NCBI RefSeq assembly: GCF_004363725.1
Contig: NZ_SNZF01000026.1
Coordinates: 1 to 64,000, forward strand
Direction of reading: 5' to 3'
Length of the DNA: 64,000 nt
Source of the DNA: Aquamicrobium defluvii
GTDB lineage: Bacteria > Pseudomonadota > Alphaproteobacteria > Rhizobiales > Rhizobiaceae
The notes under the pieces are model-generated. The model was not told the origin of the DNA, did no database searches, and saw only the letters and a list, made by a program, of their open reading frames with translations. The first letter of the stretch is position 1, and the number at the start of each line of letters is the position of its first letter. This document shows positions 7,487 to 16,548 of this stretch, in pieces. The position numbers and the translations under genes are program-made.

Positions 7487-8865
7487 GGCGCGGCCTTTCT
7501 CTGGAACCGGGCACCGATCAGAGGCTTGAGAGGGATTTGCCCTCTGATGCTGCCGACATCGGAAATTTCGACCCCGGTTTCAGCCGCCAGAACTTCCATG
7601 GCGGCAGAGCCGCACAGCCGACCCTGACAACGCCCCATTCCACAGCGGGTAAGGGCCTTGAGCTGGTTCAGTTCGGAAATCTGCCATGAGGATATCGCGG
7701 CGCGAACTTCCTCCACGGTGACGTTCTCGCACCTGCAAAGCACCGTATCGCCGGCAAGCTCGGGGACCTGGTAGGGAAACGCCCTTTCCAGACCGGAACG
7801 GAACCTTTCAGCCCGCGCCAGATGCGCCAGAAGCCGCTGCCTTCTTGTCTGTGGCACCGTGTGTCCAAGATCTTCCAATACGGCGAATGCTGCCAGTTCC
7901 CCGGCCGCTTCGGCAGCGTCCGCGCCCCGGATGCCGGAAGCATCGCCTGCGATATAGACATGTTCCGTACTGCTTCGGCCCATGGCGTCACAACGGGGAA
8001 GGTGCCACCGCGAACCGGCATGAAAACTGAACGCGCAGCCTAGAATTTCGGCAAGCTGCGTTTCCGGTTTCAGGCCCCATCCCATGCCGACGGCGTCACC
8101 GCCGATTTCGAAGCTTTTGCCGTTGCGTTTAAAGGTTACGACAAGCTGCCGGCCCCGGATCTCGATCTTTTGCGGCTTTGCGGAGCGAAAGACCGGAACG
8201 CGGCGGGCCACCAGGGCGGCGTTGTACCAGATGCCCCTGAGCAAGGTGGCGGGCTGACTGAGCAGCCGTGGAAGCGCCCCGATCTGAGCGGTAAAATCGC
8301 TGGTGTCGACAATGGCGGCAGGTTCCGCGCCCGCCTTGCAGTACTGATATGCAACCAGATACAGCAGCGGGCCAGTGCCGATGAATACTGGCCGCTTGCC
8401 GATGAGGCAGGCCTGCCCTTTGAGCACCACCTGTGCGCCGCCCAGAGAATATACACCGGGCAGCGTCCAGCCCGGAACCGGCACGATGCGGTCCATGGCG
8501 CCGGTGGCAAGGATAACCTTGTCGAAAGCCAGTTCCGTATTCCCCGCAGGCCCGGACAGCAGCAGCCGCTTTTCCCTTGCCCCCCATACGAGCGTTTCCG
8601 GACGATAGTCGATGCTGGTGCGCAGGCGGGAAAAACTCTCATGCAATGCAAGCGCCTTGCGGGCTTCGGAGCCATAGAGCTGTCTGGCCGGCCGGCGCAG
8701 GCTTTCCGGCGGCTGCCGGTAGATCTGGCCACCTGCCAGGGGCGCCTCGTCGATCAACGCCGCGCTCAGGCCGGCGCGCAGCAGCGTTTCCGCAGCACGC
8801 ATGCCCGCCGGTCCGGCGCCTATGATTGCGATGCGCGAAGATGGTTTTTCAGAAAGCTCAGACAT
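7483..8865 (-). CDS. FAD/NAD(P)-binding subunit with BFD-like [2Fe-2S] domain (HcnB/OoxA-like)
   Basis: A 460-residue protein. The N-terminal two-thirds is a pyridine-nucleotide-disulfide-type flavoprotein (RIAIIGAGPAGMRAAETLL; VILATGAMDRIVPVPGWTLP; VYIAGDASGIRGADAA). The C-terminal part has a BFD-like cluster motif with four cysteines (VLCRCENVTVEEV and CGMGRCQGRLCG). This architecture is that of HcnB and opine-oxidase alpha subunits, which move electrons between the DAO-type subunit and the small ferredoxin-like subunit. The start MSELSEKPSSRIAI is chosen at the family N-terminus; an in-frame ATG at 8943 would add 26 atypical residues. It overlaps both neighbours by a few bases. Confidence 0.82.
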   Translation of the reverse strand: MSELSEKPSSRIAIIGAGPAGMRAAETLLRAGLSAALIDEAPLAGGQIYRQPPESLRRPARQLYGSEARKALALHESFSRLRTSIDYRPETLVWGAREKRLLLSGPAGNTELAFDKVILATGAMDRIVPVPGWTLPGVYSLGGAQVVLKGQACLIGKRPVFIGTGPLLYLVAYQYCKAGAEPAAIVDTSDFTAQIGALPRLLSQPATLLRGIWYNAALVARRVPVFRSAKPQKIEIRGRQLVVTFKRNGKSFEIGGDAVGMGWGLKPETQLAEILGCAFSFHAGSRWHLPRCDAMGRSSTEHVYIAGDASGIRGADAAEAAGELAAFAVLEDLGHTVPQTRRQRLLAHLARAERFRSGLERAFPYQVPELAGDTVLCRCENVTVEEVRAAISSWQISELNQLKALTRCGMGRCQGRLCGSAAMEVLAAETGVEISDVGSIRGQIPLKPLIGARFQRKAAP

Positions 8866-9154
8866 TGATTGCCGGCTTTCTGACAATGGCCATTCCCGAG
8901 CGCACAGGTGTCGTGCAGGCGCGCAGACGCTGTCCGTCGGCAAGTGTCACCCAGCAATCCTGACATGCGCCCATGGCGCAGAACCCGGCACGCGACCCGG
9001 CATCGAACTCATGTGTCCTGACCCATCCATCGTGTCTCATCAGGGCGGTGAGAAGGGTATCGCCTTCTCTCGCCTCGACCGAAACGCCGTCGACAAGCAG
9101 GGTAAGCTTTTGCCGGTCGTTTTCCGATATGCTGTGAAAGCGGGGGCTGTACAT
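8858..9154 (-). CDS. Small [2Fe-2S] ferredoxin-like subunit (HcnA-like)
   Basis: A 98-residue protein with the plant-ferredoxin-type cluster motif GFCAMGACQDCWVTL followed by LRACTTPV, the layout of HcnA and of the small subunits of sarcosine/proline/opine oxidases (LTLLVDGVSVEAREGDTLLTALM precedes it). It completes a three-gene set with the two flavoproteins downstream and overlaps the next gene by 8 bases. The in-frame upstream ATG at 9247 would add 31 residues rich in arginine that do not look like this family, so 9154 is preferred. Confidence 0.78.
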   Translation of the reverse strand: MYSPRFHSISENDRQKLTLLVDGVSVEAREGDTLLTALMRHDGWVRTHEFDAGSRAGFCAMGACQDCWVTLADGQRLRACTTPVRSGMAIVRKPAINV

Positions 9155-9182
9155 TGGCCTGCTGGAAAATCGATGTGTGAAA

Positions 9183-9243
9183 ACCACCGGCCGGCGCCGC
9201 AAACCGCCAGTGGCGGCCTGGCGGTTTTGCCGGTTGCCGGTGG
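9183..9243. terminator. Nested inverted repeat between hyuB and the oxidase operon
   Basis: An outer pair (ACCACCGGC 9183-9191 with GCCGGTGGT 9235-9243) encloses an inner hairpin (AAACCGCCAG 9201-9210 with CTGGCGGTTT 9218-9227). It lies in the 137-base gap downstream of hyuB on the minus strand and upstream of the three oxidase genes. It could partly end hyu transcription and set the ratio of hydantoinase to oxidase message. Confidence 0.5.
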
Positions 9244-9291
9244 TCATTGGCCGGAGATAGCGGCTGACGGCGCGAGCCAGCCGCGATTTCC

Positions 9292-11025
9292 TCAGAAGGA
9301 GTAGCCGTAGAGTTTCTCGGCGGCCTCGCGGCTGATGAAGTCGGCCTCGATGTCGCGGCGGACCTTTTCGCGGTCGCGCTCTAGCGGATTGCCATAGCCG
9401 CCGCCGCCGGGGCTGATATGCGTCACCACATCGCCTGTGTTGAGGAATTCCACATCGCCGATTGCATATTCGAGCTTGCGCTCAGCGGGCGTTCCGCGAT
9501 TGATGTACCAGCCGCCGCCGTTGCCCGCCATTCCGCCCATCATGCCCTGTGGCGGGATGACGGATTTCTGCGAGGTGTGGTGGAAGAGCGGGTTCTTGCC
9601 GAGCACCTTGTATTCGAGCACCTGACCGAGACCGCCGCGCCAGTATCCCGCGCCGCCGCTGTCCTGCGAGAACTCCCGGCGCAGATAGAGGACGGGGGCT
9701 TCGATCTCGGTCGCTTCGATCGGCGGGATCGGGCAGTTGGTGACATGGCAGGACATGACATTGAGGCCATCTGCCCGTGAGGTCGCGCCGATGCCGCCCG
9801 GCACCACCTCGGAAGCCACACCGATTTCACCGGTTTCGAGATGCGGCGCCACCACGGAGTTGTAGAGGCAGCCGCAACTGTCGGCCATGGACCGCTCCGG
9901 CACAGCCTGTGCCATCGCCCCCATGATAAGGTCGACGATGGAATGGCAGACGATCATGCGCTGGAAGCAGGCGGCCGGAAGCTGGGCATTCACCAGGCTG
10001 CCGGGCGGCGCAATGATGGTGATCGGCTGCGAGCAGCCCTCCGTATTGGGGATGGTCGGGTCCGTAATGCACTTCATCACATAATAGGTCGCGGCCATGG
10101 TCGCGGAGAGCGGTGCATTGATCGGGCCGTCGATCTGCGGATCGGTGCCTGTATAGTCGAAGGTGATGCTGTCGCCCTCGACGGTCATGGTCAGGCACAG
10201 ATTGTAAGGTCCGCCCTTGGCGCCGTCGTCGAGGATCTTTTCCTCATGACGATAAACGCCGTCCGGTATGGCGGCGATTTCGGCGCGCGTGCGCACCTCC
10301 GACTGGCGGATCAGTTCGTCGAAGCAATCGAGCACGGTGTCCGTGCCGTAGCTGTCGAAGATCTTCTGCATCTCCTCCGCCCCCTTCTGGATCGCCGACA
10401 TCTCCGCGATGAGGTCGTTTTCCAGAATGAGCGGAACGCGCGTATTGTTGAGCACAAGCGCCATCAGGGACTGGTCGAGCTTGCCTTCCCGCATCAGCTT
10501 GAGCGGCGGAATGCGCAGGCCCTCCTGCCAGATCTCCACGCCCCATCCGCGCGTTCCCATCCACATGGCGCCGATGTCCATATGGTGAGTGTTGAGCGCG
10601 GTGAAACCCACCAGCCTTTCGCCGGAAAATACCGGGTAGAAAGCGATGATGTCGTTGGTGTGGTGCGAGGATTTGGACTCGCCGCCCGCATAGGGGTCGT
10701 TGGTGATGACAACATCGCCCGGGCGCCAGGTGTCGGCAGGGTAGTAGTGCTCGAGCACCGTCTTGAGCGTGATGCCGATGCAGTTGAGGTGAATGGGAAT
10801 GGAGGCGCTTTCCGCCAGAAGACGCGCCTGCCCGTCGAACAGAGCGGCGGAGCAGTCTTCCATCTCCTTGATGATATACGACGTTCCTGCCCGGATCATA
10901 CGGCGCGATATCTGCTCCGCAATCATGGTCAGACCGTTACGGACGATTTCCAGCGTGATCGGATTGACGCCCGAACGTCCGGCGGAGCCTTCACTGCGGG
11001 GCTTTACATTGGCTGCAATAGTCAT
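9292..11025 (-). CDS. hyuB: Hydantoinase B/oxoprolinase family protein
   Basis: A 577-residue HyuB-type subunit. Family features are PITLEIVRNGLTMIAEQIS at the start, DPYAGGESKSSHHTNDI, HHMDIGAMWMGTRGWG and a glycine-rich C-terminal part (PPQGMMGGMAGNGGGWYINRG, HISPGGGGYGNPLERD). With HyuA it forms ATP-dependent enzymes that open cyclic amides (N-methylhydantoin, 5-oxoproline) or carboxylate ketones such as acetophenone and acetone. The start ATG 11023-11025 is preceded by AAGGTGG and lies 19 bases after the hyuA stop; the frame extends 62 codons further upstream into hyuA, which is not used. The substrate cannot be told from sequence. Confidence 0.88.
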   Translation of the reverse strand: MTIAANVKPRSEGSAGRSGVNPITLEIVRNGLTMIAEQISRRMIRAGTSYIIKEMEDCSAALFDGQARLLAESASIPIHLNCIGITLKTVLEHYYPADTWRPGDVVITNDPYAGGESKSSHHTNDIIAFYPVFSGERLVGFTALNTHHMDIGAMWMGTRGWGVEIWQEGLRIPPLKLMREGKLDQSLMALVLNNTRVPLILENDLIAEMSAIQKGAEEMQKIFDSYGTDTVLDCFDELIRQSEVRTRAEIAAIPDGVYRHEEKILDDGAKGGPYNLCLTMTVEGDSITFDYTGTDPQIDGPINAPLSATMAATYYVMKCITDPTIPNTEGCSQPITIIAPPGSLVNAQLPAACFQRMIVCHSIVDLIMGAMAQAVPERSMADSCGCLYNSVVAPHLETGEIGVASEVVPGGIGATSRADGLNVMSCHVTNCPIPPIEATEIEAPVLYLRREFSQDSGGAGYWRGGLGQVLEYKVLGKNPLFHHTSQKSVIPPQGMMGGMAGNGGGWYINRGTPAERKLEYAIGDVEFLNTGDVVTHISPGGGGYGNPLERDREKVRRDIEADFISREAAEKLYGYSF

Positions 11026-11044
11026 CTGAACCACCTTGCCGAAA

Positions 11045-13099
11045 TCAGTTCGCGTTCCTGACGATGTGCGCGTGGCGCGCCTCGTCCCAGGTGATCGTCC
11101 ACCCGGCTGGAACAATGCAGGTTGAACCCGGATATTCGATAATTGCGGGTCCGTTCGCAGTCTGGCCGGCGGCAACCTGAACAAAGCGGTAGACGGGCCA
11201 TTCCTGCGCATCGGTGCTGGTGCCGAAGATCACCGGGCGCGTGGCGACAGGCTGGGCAGCACCTTCCCGCTTCTCCGACGCCGGCCACGGGTTTTCCGGC
11301 AGGCCGCCGATTGCGGTGGCGCGCAGGTTGACGATCTCGATGCCGTGATGGTCGAGCCGGTAGCCGTAGACGCGCTCATGCTCGGCATGGAAAGCTTCGG
11401 CCATCTTGTCGAACAACGCACTGTCGAGGGCGGTGGAAGGAACCGGCAGGGTCAGCTCATAAGCCTGGCCGCGATAACGAAGGTCCAGCGCCCGCAGGAT
11501 CTGGCCGTCATGCGCATCCTGCCTGTCGAGGCTTTCCTGTGCTTCGGCAACCAGAAGCGCGAAGTCCGCTTCCATGGCATCTGCGTCGACCGACGTCAGC
11601 GGCGCTACCCTGGTGCGCACCAGATCGTGACGGATTTCGGCCGAGAGCAGTCCTGACGCCGACACATTGCCGGGCGCGGCGGGAATGAGCACGCGCTCGA
11701 TGCCGAGCGCACCGGCAAGCGATACGGTGTGCAGCGGGCCGGCGCCGCCGAAACCCATCAGCGTGAAATCGCGCGGGTCGATGCCGCGCTGGACCGATAC
11801 CAGCTTGATGGCGTTGACCATGTGCGATTCCGCCACCGCAAGGATGCCGAGAGCGGCCTGCTCCACACTCATCCCCAGCGGCCCGGCGATCTTCTCCTCG
11901 ATTGCCTGACGCGCCATATCCAGCCGCAGTTCGCGTTCGCCATTGAGGAAGAAGTCGGCGTTCAGGCGGCCGCAAACCAGATTCGCATCGGTGATGGTCG
12001 GGTTTTCCCCGCCCCTGCCATAGCAGACCGGACCCGGCACGGAGCCGGCACTCTGCGGACCGACCTTGAGGCCACCGGCCGGATCGATCCAGGCGATAGA
12101 GCCGCCGCCGGCACCGATGGTGACGAGGTCCAGCATCGGCAGAAGGATCGGATAGCCGGCGAGATCTCCCCGCGTGGTGGAATAGGGCTTGCCTTGCGAA
12201 ATCAGCGCCACGTCGGACGAGGTTCCGCCCATGTCGAAGGTGATGGCATTTTCAATGCCGGCCGCGCGCGCGATGGCGTTGCCGCCGACGATGCCTGCGA
12301 CCGGTCCGGAATGCGTCACCGCAGCAGGCAGGTTCTTGGCCAGCTCGAAGCTCATCACGCCGCCATTGCCGCGCATGATGAACGGCACATGCTCGATGCC
12401 CTGTCCGGAAAGGCGGGCGGCAAGCTGGTCGAGGTGAGCGGTCATCGGCGCAACGACGAACGCGTTGAGCGCGGTGGTCGAGGTCCGTTCGTATTCGCGG
12501 AATTCACGCGCCACGTCGCTGGACAGCGAAACCGGAATGTCCGGGCATTCTTCAGCGGCGATTGCCGCGATGCGCTGCTCGTGTTCCGGGTTCGCGTAGG
12601 CGTTCATCAGGCAGATTGCGATGGCCCGCACATTCTGGCCAAGCAGCTTGCGAAGCACGGAACGCACGTCATCTTCGTTCAGGGGCGCGACGATGTTGCC
12701 CTTGTAGTCGATGCGTTCGCTCACGCCATGGCGCAGCTCGCGCGGAACCAGCGGAGGGAGAGGACGCCAGTGGATGTCGTAGATGTTGGGCTTGCGGACA
12801 GCGCGGCCGATTTCCAGAACGTCGCGAAACCCGCCCGTTGTGACGAGGCCGATGCGGACGCTTTTGCGCTCCACGATGATGTTCGTGATGAGGGTCGTGC
12901 CATAATAGAAGGAGATGTCGGCAGAGCTGTCCGCATAGCCGTTTTCTCCCATGATACGCCGGACGCCATCCAGAATGCCGATCGACAGATCGTCCGGCGT
13001 GGTGGGTACCTTCAGCGTATGAAATTCGCAGGCGCTTCTGTCGAGAAGCACGATATCTGTGTGGGTGCCGCCAGTGTCGACGCCAATACGAAGCGTCAT
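11045..13099 (-). CDS. hyuA: Hydantoinase A/oxoprolinase family protein
   Basis: A 684-residue HyuA-type subunit of the actin/ASKHA ATPase fold. It has the phosphate-binding loop LRIGVDTGGTHTDIVLLDR at the N-terminus, NAITFDMGGTSSDVALIS as the second phosphate loop and MGFGGAGPLHTVSLAGAL, all typical of N-methylhydantoinase A, oxoprolinase and acetone/acetophenone carboxylase alpha subunits. First gene of the minus-strand operon hyuA-hyuB-oxidase, with its promoter shared with the divergent IclR gene. It probably activates or opens the ring or amide of an imported compound; the chemistry could be hydrolysis or carboxylation. Confidence 0.88.
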   Translation of the reverse strand: MTLRIGVDTGGTHTDIVLLDRSACEFHTLKVPTTPDDLSIGILDGVRRIMGENGYADSSADISFYYGTTLITNIIVERKSVRIGLVTTGGFRDVLEIGRAVRKPNIYDIHWRPLPPLVPRELRHGVSERIDYKGNIVAPLNEDDVRSVLRKLLGQNVRAIAICLMNAYANPEHEQRIAAIAAEECPDIPVSLSSDVAREFREYERTSTTALNAFVVAPMTAHLDQLAARLSGQGIEHVPFIMRGNGGVMSFELAKNLPAAVTHSGPVAGIVGGNAIARAAGIENAITFDMGGTSSDVALISQGKPYSTTRGDLAGYPILLPMLDLVTIGAGGGSIAWIDPAGGLKVGPQSAGSVPGPVCYGRGGENPTITDANLVCGRLNADFFLNGERELRLDMARQAIEEKIAGPLGMSVEQAALGILAVAESHMVNAIKLVSVQRGIDPRDFTLMGFGGAGPLHTVSLAGALGIERVLIPAAPGNVSASGLLSAEIRHDLVRTRVAPLTSVDADAMEADFALLVAEAQESLDRQDAHDGQILRALDLRYRGQAYELTLPVPSTALDSALFDKMAEAFHAEHERVYGYRLDHHGIEIVNLRATAIGGLPENPWPASEKREGAAQPVATRPVIFGTSTDAQEWPVYRFVQVAAGQTANGPAIIEYPGSTCIVPAGWTITWDEARHAHIVRNAN

Positions 13100-13169
13100 C
13101 GAGATGTCCTCCCTTTAAGCCCTCTTGTGCAGCCGGTTACCGGTGCATCCATGCAAGATTTGAGCTTAT

Positions 13170-13236
13170 GTGCGTATTGCGCACATATGTACGCTTAACG
13201 CACGTATTGGCTATGATACTCTCGCGCGGCTGTCAA
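13170..13236 (-). promoter_or_regulatory. hyuA promoter with tandem IclR-type palindromes
   Basis: Reading the minus strand, TTGACA (13231-13236) is followed after 17 bp by TAGCCA (13208-13213). Four bases later come two 15-bp palindromes of form GTGCG-N5-CGCAC: 13189-13203 (GTACG-N5-CGCAC) and 13170-13184 (GTGCG-N5-CGCAC, perfect arms). Their starts are 19 bp apart. The same pair with the same spacing and the same position after a -10 element occurs in front of the ABC transporter operon at 14412-14445. The placement over the transcription start suggests repression, most likely by the adjacent IclR protein. Confidence 0.7.
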
Positions 13237-13358
13237 GCACCGCCGGAGCCATTCTTTTGCCTTTGCATTGACAGCCTGCACCTCCCGTCTATGTTCCGGT
13301 TCGGTTTGCCGGCCTGAGATAAATGCTCTGTATTTATCGGCGTTTTTGGGAGTGGCGA

Positions 13359-14144
13359 TTGGACGAGGAACACGAAGGCAAGTCGCCTGAACGGCGGGAT
13401 TTTATCCACTCCCTTGAAAAGGGGTTGTCGGTCATCCGCGCCTTCGACCGGGACCATTCCCATATGACGCTGAGCGATGTCTCGCGGCGCACCGGCCTGA
13501 CCCGCGCTACGTCGCGCCGCCTTCTTCACACGCTGGTCGCCACTGGCTATGCGCGCACCGACGGGCGCCTGTTCGAGCTTTCCCCGCGTGTGCTTGAGCT
13601 TGGATATTCGTACCTTTCCTCCTTCGGTATTGCCGATGTGGCTGAGGTCTACATGGAAGATGTCACCCGCCAGGTCGGCGAGGGCTGCTCCCTCGGTGTG
13701 CTGGATGAAGGTGACGTCATCTGTGTGGCGCGTGTTGCAACGGGCCGGGTGATGACGGAATCGCTTGCTGTGGGCATGCGGCTGCCGAGCTTCACCAGCA
13801 CGGCCGGACAGGTTCTGCTGGCGCAACTGAGCGATGCCGAACTCGATGCTATCTGGGAATTGCAGGCGCTTCGCGATCCGCAATCTCTTCCCGGCGACAG
13901 GCAGGCTTTCATGGACAGGCTCGAAAACGTGCGCCTGCATGGCTATGCGATCGTCGATGAGGAATTCGAGCGCGGAATGCGCTCGATAGCGGTTCCCATC
14001 CACAACCGGCGCAACAAGGTCATCGCGGCGATGAGCGTTGGCGCGCATGCCGGCCGTGTTTCCGTGGAAACGCTGCTTGAAACGGTGCTTCCAGTTCTGC
14101 GCGGCGCTGCGCGCGACACCGAGCGCGCCATCGGCAATTTCTAG
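13359..14144 (+). CDS. IclR-family transcriptional regulator
   Basis: A 261-residue regulator: N-terminal winged helix (DFIHSLEKGLSVIRAF, LSDVSRRTGLTRATSRRLLH) and C-terminal effector domain (GEGCSLGVLDEGDVICVARV; GQVLLAQLSDAELD; MRSIAVPIHNRRNKVIAAMSV). The opening is of the PcaR/PcaU/CatR branch. TTG 13359 is chosen because GGGAG (13348-13352) sits 6 bases before it; an ATG at 13323 would add 12 residues but has no good ribosome site. It lies between the two operons that carry the duplicated palindromes, so it is their probable regulator. The effector is presumably the catabolic substrate or an intermediate. Confidence 0.88.
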   Translation: MDEEHEGKSPERRDFIHSLEKGLSVIRAFDRDHSHMTLSDVSRRTGLTRATSRRLLHTLVATGYARTDGRLFELSPRVLELGYSYLSSFGIADVAEVYMEDVTRQVGEGCSLGVLDEGDVICVARVATGRVMTESLAVGMRLPSFTSTAGQVLLAQLSDAELDAIWELQALRDPQSLPGDRQAFMDRLENVRLHGYAIVDEEFERGMRSIAVPIHNRRNKVIAAMSVGAHAGRVSVETLLETVLPVLRGAARDTERAIGNF

Positions 14145-14213
14145 GACATTTGCAATGGTGCGGCCTTGTCTGGCTTCGCGGGTGCCAGCCAAAGCAAACC
14201 CCTGAGCCGATGA

Positions 14214-14237
14214 AACGGCGCTCTTGAGAGCGCCGTT
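14214..14237 (+). terminator. Hairpin after the IclR gene
   Basis: AACGGCGCTC, loop TTGA, GAGCGCCGTT: a perfect 10-bp stem 70 bases after the IclR stop. No T tract follows, so termination strength is uncertain. Confidence 0.5.
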
Positions 14238-14382
14238 GCCTCAGAGGTGGCAGCTCATTTCATCGCGTCGACGCCCGTTCGGTCGCCCCTGCGGCGTGCC
14301 GATTCGTGCTTCGCTGACGTTTCCAGCCAGTCCTTCTTTCTGAAAGCCGCAGCCTCCCTTCGCTTGCGGGCCGGCTTGCATA

Positions 14383-14445
14383 TTGACACGCCGGATCATT
14401 ATCACTTAGATGTGCGTGTTGCGCACTTATGTGCGGAATGCGCCC
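14383..14445 (+). promoter_or_regulatory. ABC-operon promoter with tandem IclR-type palindromes
   Basis: TTGACA (14383-14388), 17-bp spacer, TTAGAT (14406-14411), then immediately two palindromes: GTGCG-N5-CGCAC (14412-14426) and GTGCG-N5-CGCCC (14431-14445), starts 19 bp apart. The first 16 bases differ at one position from the copy in the hyuA promoter. The rest of the 361-base interval between the IclR gene and this operon contains only the hairpin at 14214 and no gene I can support. Confidence 0.72.
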
Positions 14446-14505
14446 AAATAATTATAGCTGAATAAACACAATCGCATGAGCCGGGCGTGAGAGGGGATTT
14501 TCGCA

Positions 14506-15492
14506 ATGGAAGCTGCGCCGCCGCTGCTTGAAATTGACGGCCTATCGATCGACGCCATGCTGGCGGACGGGCCGGTACGCCTTGTCGATGGCGTCACCCT
14601 CGGGCTGCGGGCCGGAGAGGTGCTGGGGCTTGTGGGAGAATCCGGCTGTGGCAAGAGCCTGCTGTCCTATTCCATCCTGCGGCTGCTGGCGCCGGGGCTG
14701 CGCATTTCCGGGGGAGATATCCGCCTGGAGGGCCGGTCGCTTGCGACGCTGCCCGAGCGCAAAATCCGCGCCATGCGCGGCAATGAGATCAGCATGATCT
14801 TTCAGGAGCCGATGACCGCGCTCAACCCTGTCTTCACCATTGGCGATCAGGTTGCCGAGGTGTTCCGCACGCATCAGCGGCTGTCGAGGCCGCAGGCACG
14901 CGCCAAAGCCGTGGAAGCGCTGGCGGCGGTCGGCGTGCCGTCACCGGAAATCCGCGTCGGGCAATATCCCGCCGATTTGTCCGGTGGCATGCGGCAGCGG
15001 GTCATGATTGCCATGGCGCTTGCATGCCGGCCGAAGATTCTGATCGCGGACGAGCCGACAACCGCACTGGATACCACCATACAGGCGCAGATACTGGAAC
15101 TGATGCGCGGCCTGCAGCGCAATTTCGGAACCTCGATCGTTTTCATTTCGCACGATCTGGGCGTTGTTGCCGAAGTCGCGGATCATGTTGCCGTCCTCTA
15201 TTGCGGGCGCGTGGTGGAAGAGGCGCCCGTTGCGGAACTGTTCCGGAATCCGCGTCACCCCTACACGCGCGGCCTGATGGGTGCAGTTCCGCAGCCCGAT
15301 GCGGAAGACATGCCGGACGTGCTGCATGAAATCAAAGGCAATGTGCCCCGTCCGGGCCATTTGCCCGGTGGCTGCCGTTTTCATCCGCGCTGCCCGGTCG
15401 CGCGCGATATCTGCCGGATTTCGGATCCGCCGCGTGTCGCTGTCGGCGCCCAACATCACGTAGCCTGCTGGGAGGCCGCCGATGCAAGCTGA
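14506..15492 (+). CDS. Peptide/opine-type ABC transporter ATP-binding protein (DppD/OppD-like)
   Basis: A 328-residue ATPase of the dipeptide/oligopeptide/nickel class. Walker A is GLVGESGCGKSLLSYSILRL, the Q loop is SMIFQEPMTALNP, the signature is LSGGMRQRVMIAMALACRP and Walker B is ILIADEPTTALD. The C-terminal oligopeptide-binding region has the CRFHPRCPVARDIC cysteines that bind an iron-sulfur cluster in this class. First gene of a plus-strand operon, 61 bases after the tandem operator. It overlaps the second ATPase gene by 11 bases. Confidence 0.9.
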   Translation: MEAAPPLLEIDGLSIDAMLADGPVRLVDGVTLGLRAGEVLGLVGESGCGKSLLSYSILRLLAPGLRISGGDIRLEGRSLATLPERKIRAMRGNEISMIFQEPMTALNPVFTIGDQVAEVFRTHQRLSRPQARAKAVEALAAVGVPSPEIRVGQYPADLSGGMRQRVMIAMALACRPKILIADEPTTALDTTIQAQILELMRGLQRNFGTSIVFISHDLGVVAEVADHVAVLYCGRVVEEAPVAELFRNPRHPYTRGLMGAVPQPDAEDMPDVLHEIKGNVPRPGHLPGGCRFHPRCPVARDICRISDPPRVAVGAQHHVACWEAADAS

Positions 15493-16528
15493 ACTGCTGC
15501 GTGTCAAGAATCTGGTACGCCGCTATGAGTTGCGCTCGGGGCTTTTTTCAAGGCAGCAGCGCTATATCCATGCGGTTGACGGTGTTTCGTTCAGCCTGAA
15601 CCGTGCGGAAACGCTCGGCATTGTGGGCGAATCCGGTTGCGGCAAGACCACCCTGTCGCGCGCCATGCTGCGCCTTGTCGAACCGGACGAGGGCGAGATC
15701 ATCTTTCGCGGCCGCGACATCAGAAGTCTGACGAAGGAGGAACTGCGCCGGGAAAGACGGCACATGCAGATCGTCTTTCAGGACCCGTTCGGCTCCTTCA
15801 ACCCGCGCATGACGGTTCGCGAGCTGATCGATGAGCCATTGAGCGTGCACAGCCGCGACAGCGCGGCGGCCCGGCTCGAGCGGGTGCGGGAAGTGATGGC
15901 GAAAGTGGGGCTGGACCCGCGCCTGTGCGACCGTCATCCGCACGAATTTTCCGGCGGCCAGCGCCAGCGTATCGGCATTGCCCGCGCGCTTGTGCTGCGG
16001 CCGGAACTGATAATCGGCGATGAGCCGGTCTCCGCGCTCGATGTTTCGATCCGGGCACAGATCCTCAACCTCATGAAGCAGTTGCAGGAAGAATCCGGCG
16101 CCAGCTTCGTCATGGTCAGCCACGATCTGGGAGCGATCAGGTTCATCTGCCATCGCGTCGCGGTCATGTATCTGGGCCGTGTTGTCGAGGAAGGGCGCAC
16201 GGAAGACGTGTTTCGCGAGCCCCTGCATCCCTACACCAGAGGATTGATCGATGCCGTGCCGGTGCCAAGGCTGCGCCCCGGCAAGACACGCCAGTTGCTG
16301 ACCGGCGAAATTCCTTCGCCGGTGAACCCGCCTCGTGGTTGCCATTTCCATCCCCGTTGTCCGCTCGCCCTGAAGCAGTGCAACTCGGTTGCACCCGCAT
16401 TCAACGAGGTTGGCGGCGGACGACGGGTCGCCTGCCATCTTTTCGCACCGACAGGCGGCATCGACACGCCTGCACCCGTTCCGGTGGAAAAAGCCGGATT
16501 AGCGGGTCGCAGGCCGGACCAACACTGA
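15482..16528 (+). CDS. Peptide/opine-type ABC transporter ATP-binding protein (DppF/OppF-like)
   Basis: The partner ATPase, 348 residues: LGIVGESGCGKTTLSRAML (Walker A), IVFQDPFGSFNPRMTV, FSGGQRQRIGIARALVLRP (signature) and LIIGDEPVSALD (Walker B). The C-terminus carries the GCHFHPRCPLALKQC motif of the OppF class. It begins inside the end of the first ATPase gene, so translation is coupled. Energises uptake with the membrane proteins downstream. Confidence 0.9.
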   Translation: MQAELLRVKNLVRRYELRSGLFSRQQRYIHAVDGVSFSLNRAETLGIVGESGCGKTTLSRAMLRLVEPDEGEIIFRGRDIRSLTKEELRRERRHMQIVFQDPFGSFNPRMTVRELIDEPLSVHSRDSAAARLERVREVMAKVGLDPRLCDRHPHEFSGGQRQRIGIARALVLRPELIIGDEPVSALDVSIRAQILNLMKQLQEESGASFVMVSHDLGAIRFICHRVAVMYLGRVVEEGRTEDVFREPLHPYTRGLIDAVPVPRLRPGKTRQLLTGEIPSPVNPPRGCHFHPRCPLALKQCNSVAPAFNEVGGGRRVACHLFAPTGGIDTPAPVPVEKAGLAGRRPDQH

Positions 16529-16548
16529 AAACAAGGAGGAGAAAACAA

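Noticed and set aside
6338..9154. Oxidase trio considered as true hydrogen cyanide synthase HcnABC
   Set aside because: The architecture is shared with opine, hydroxyproline and sarcosine oxidases; the context (hydantoinase, importers) fits catabolism and not cyanide formation.
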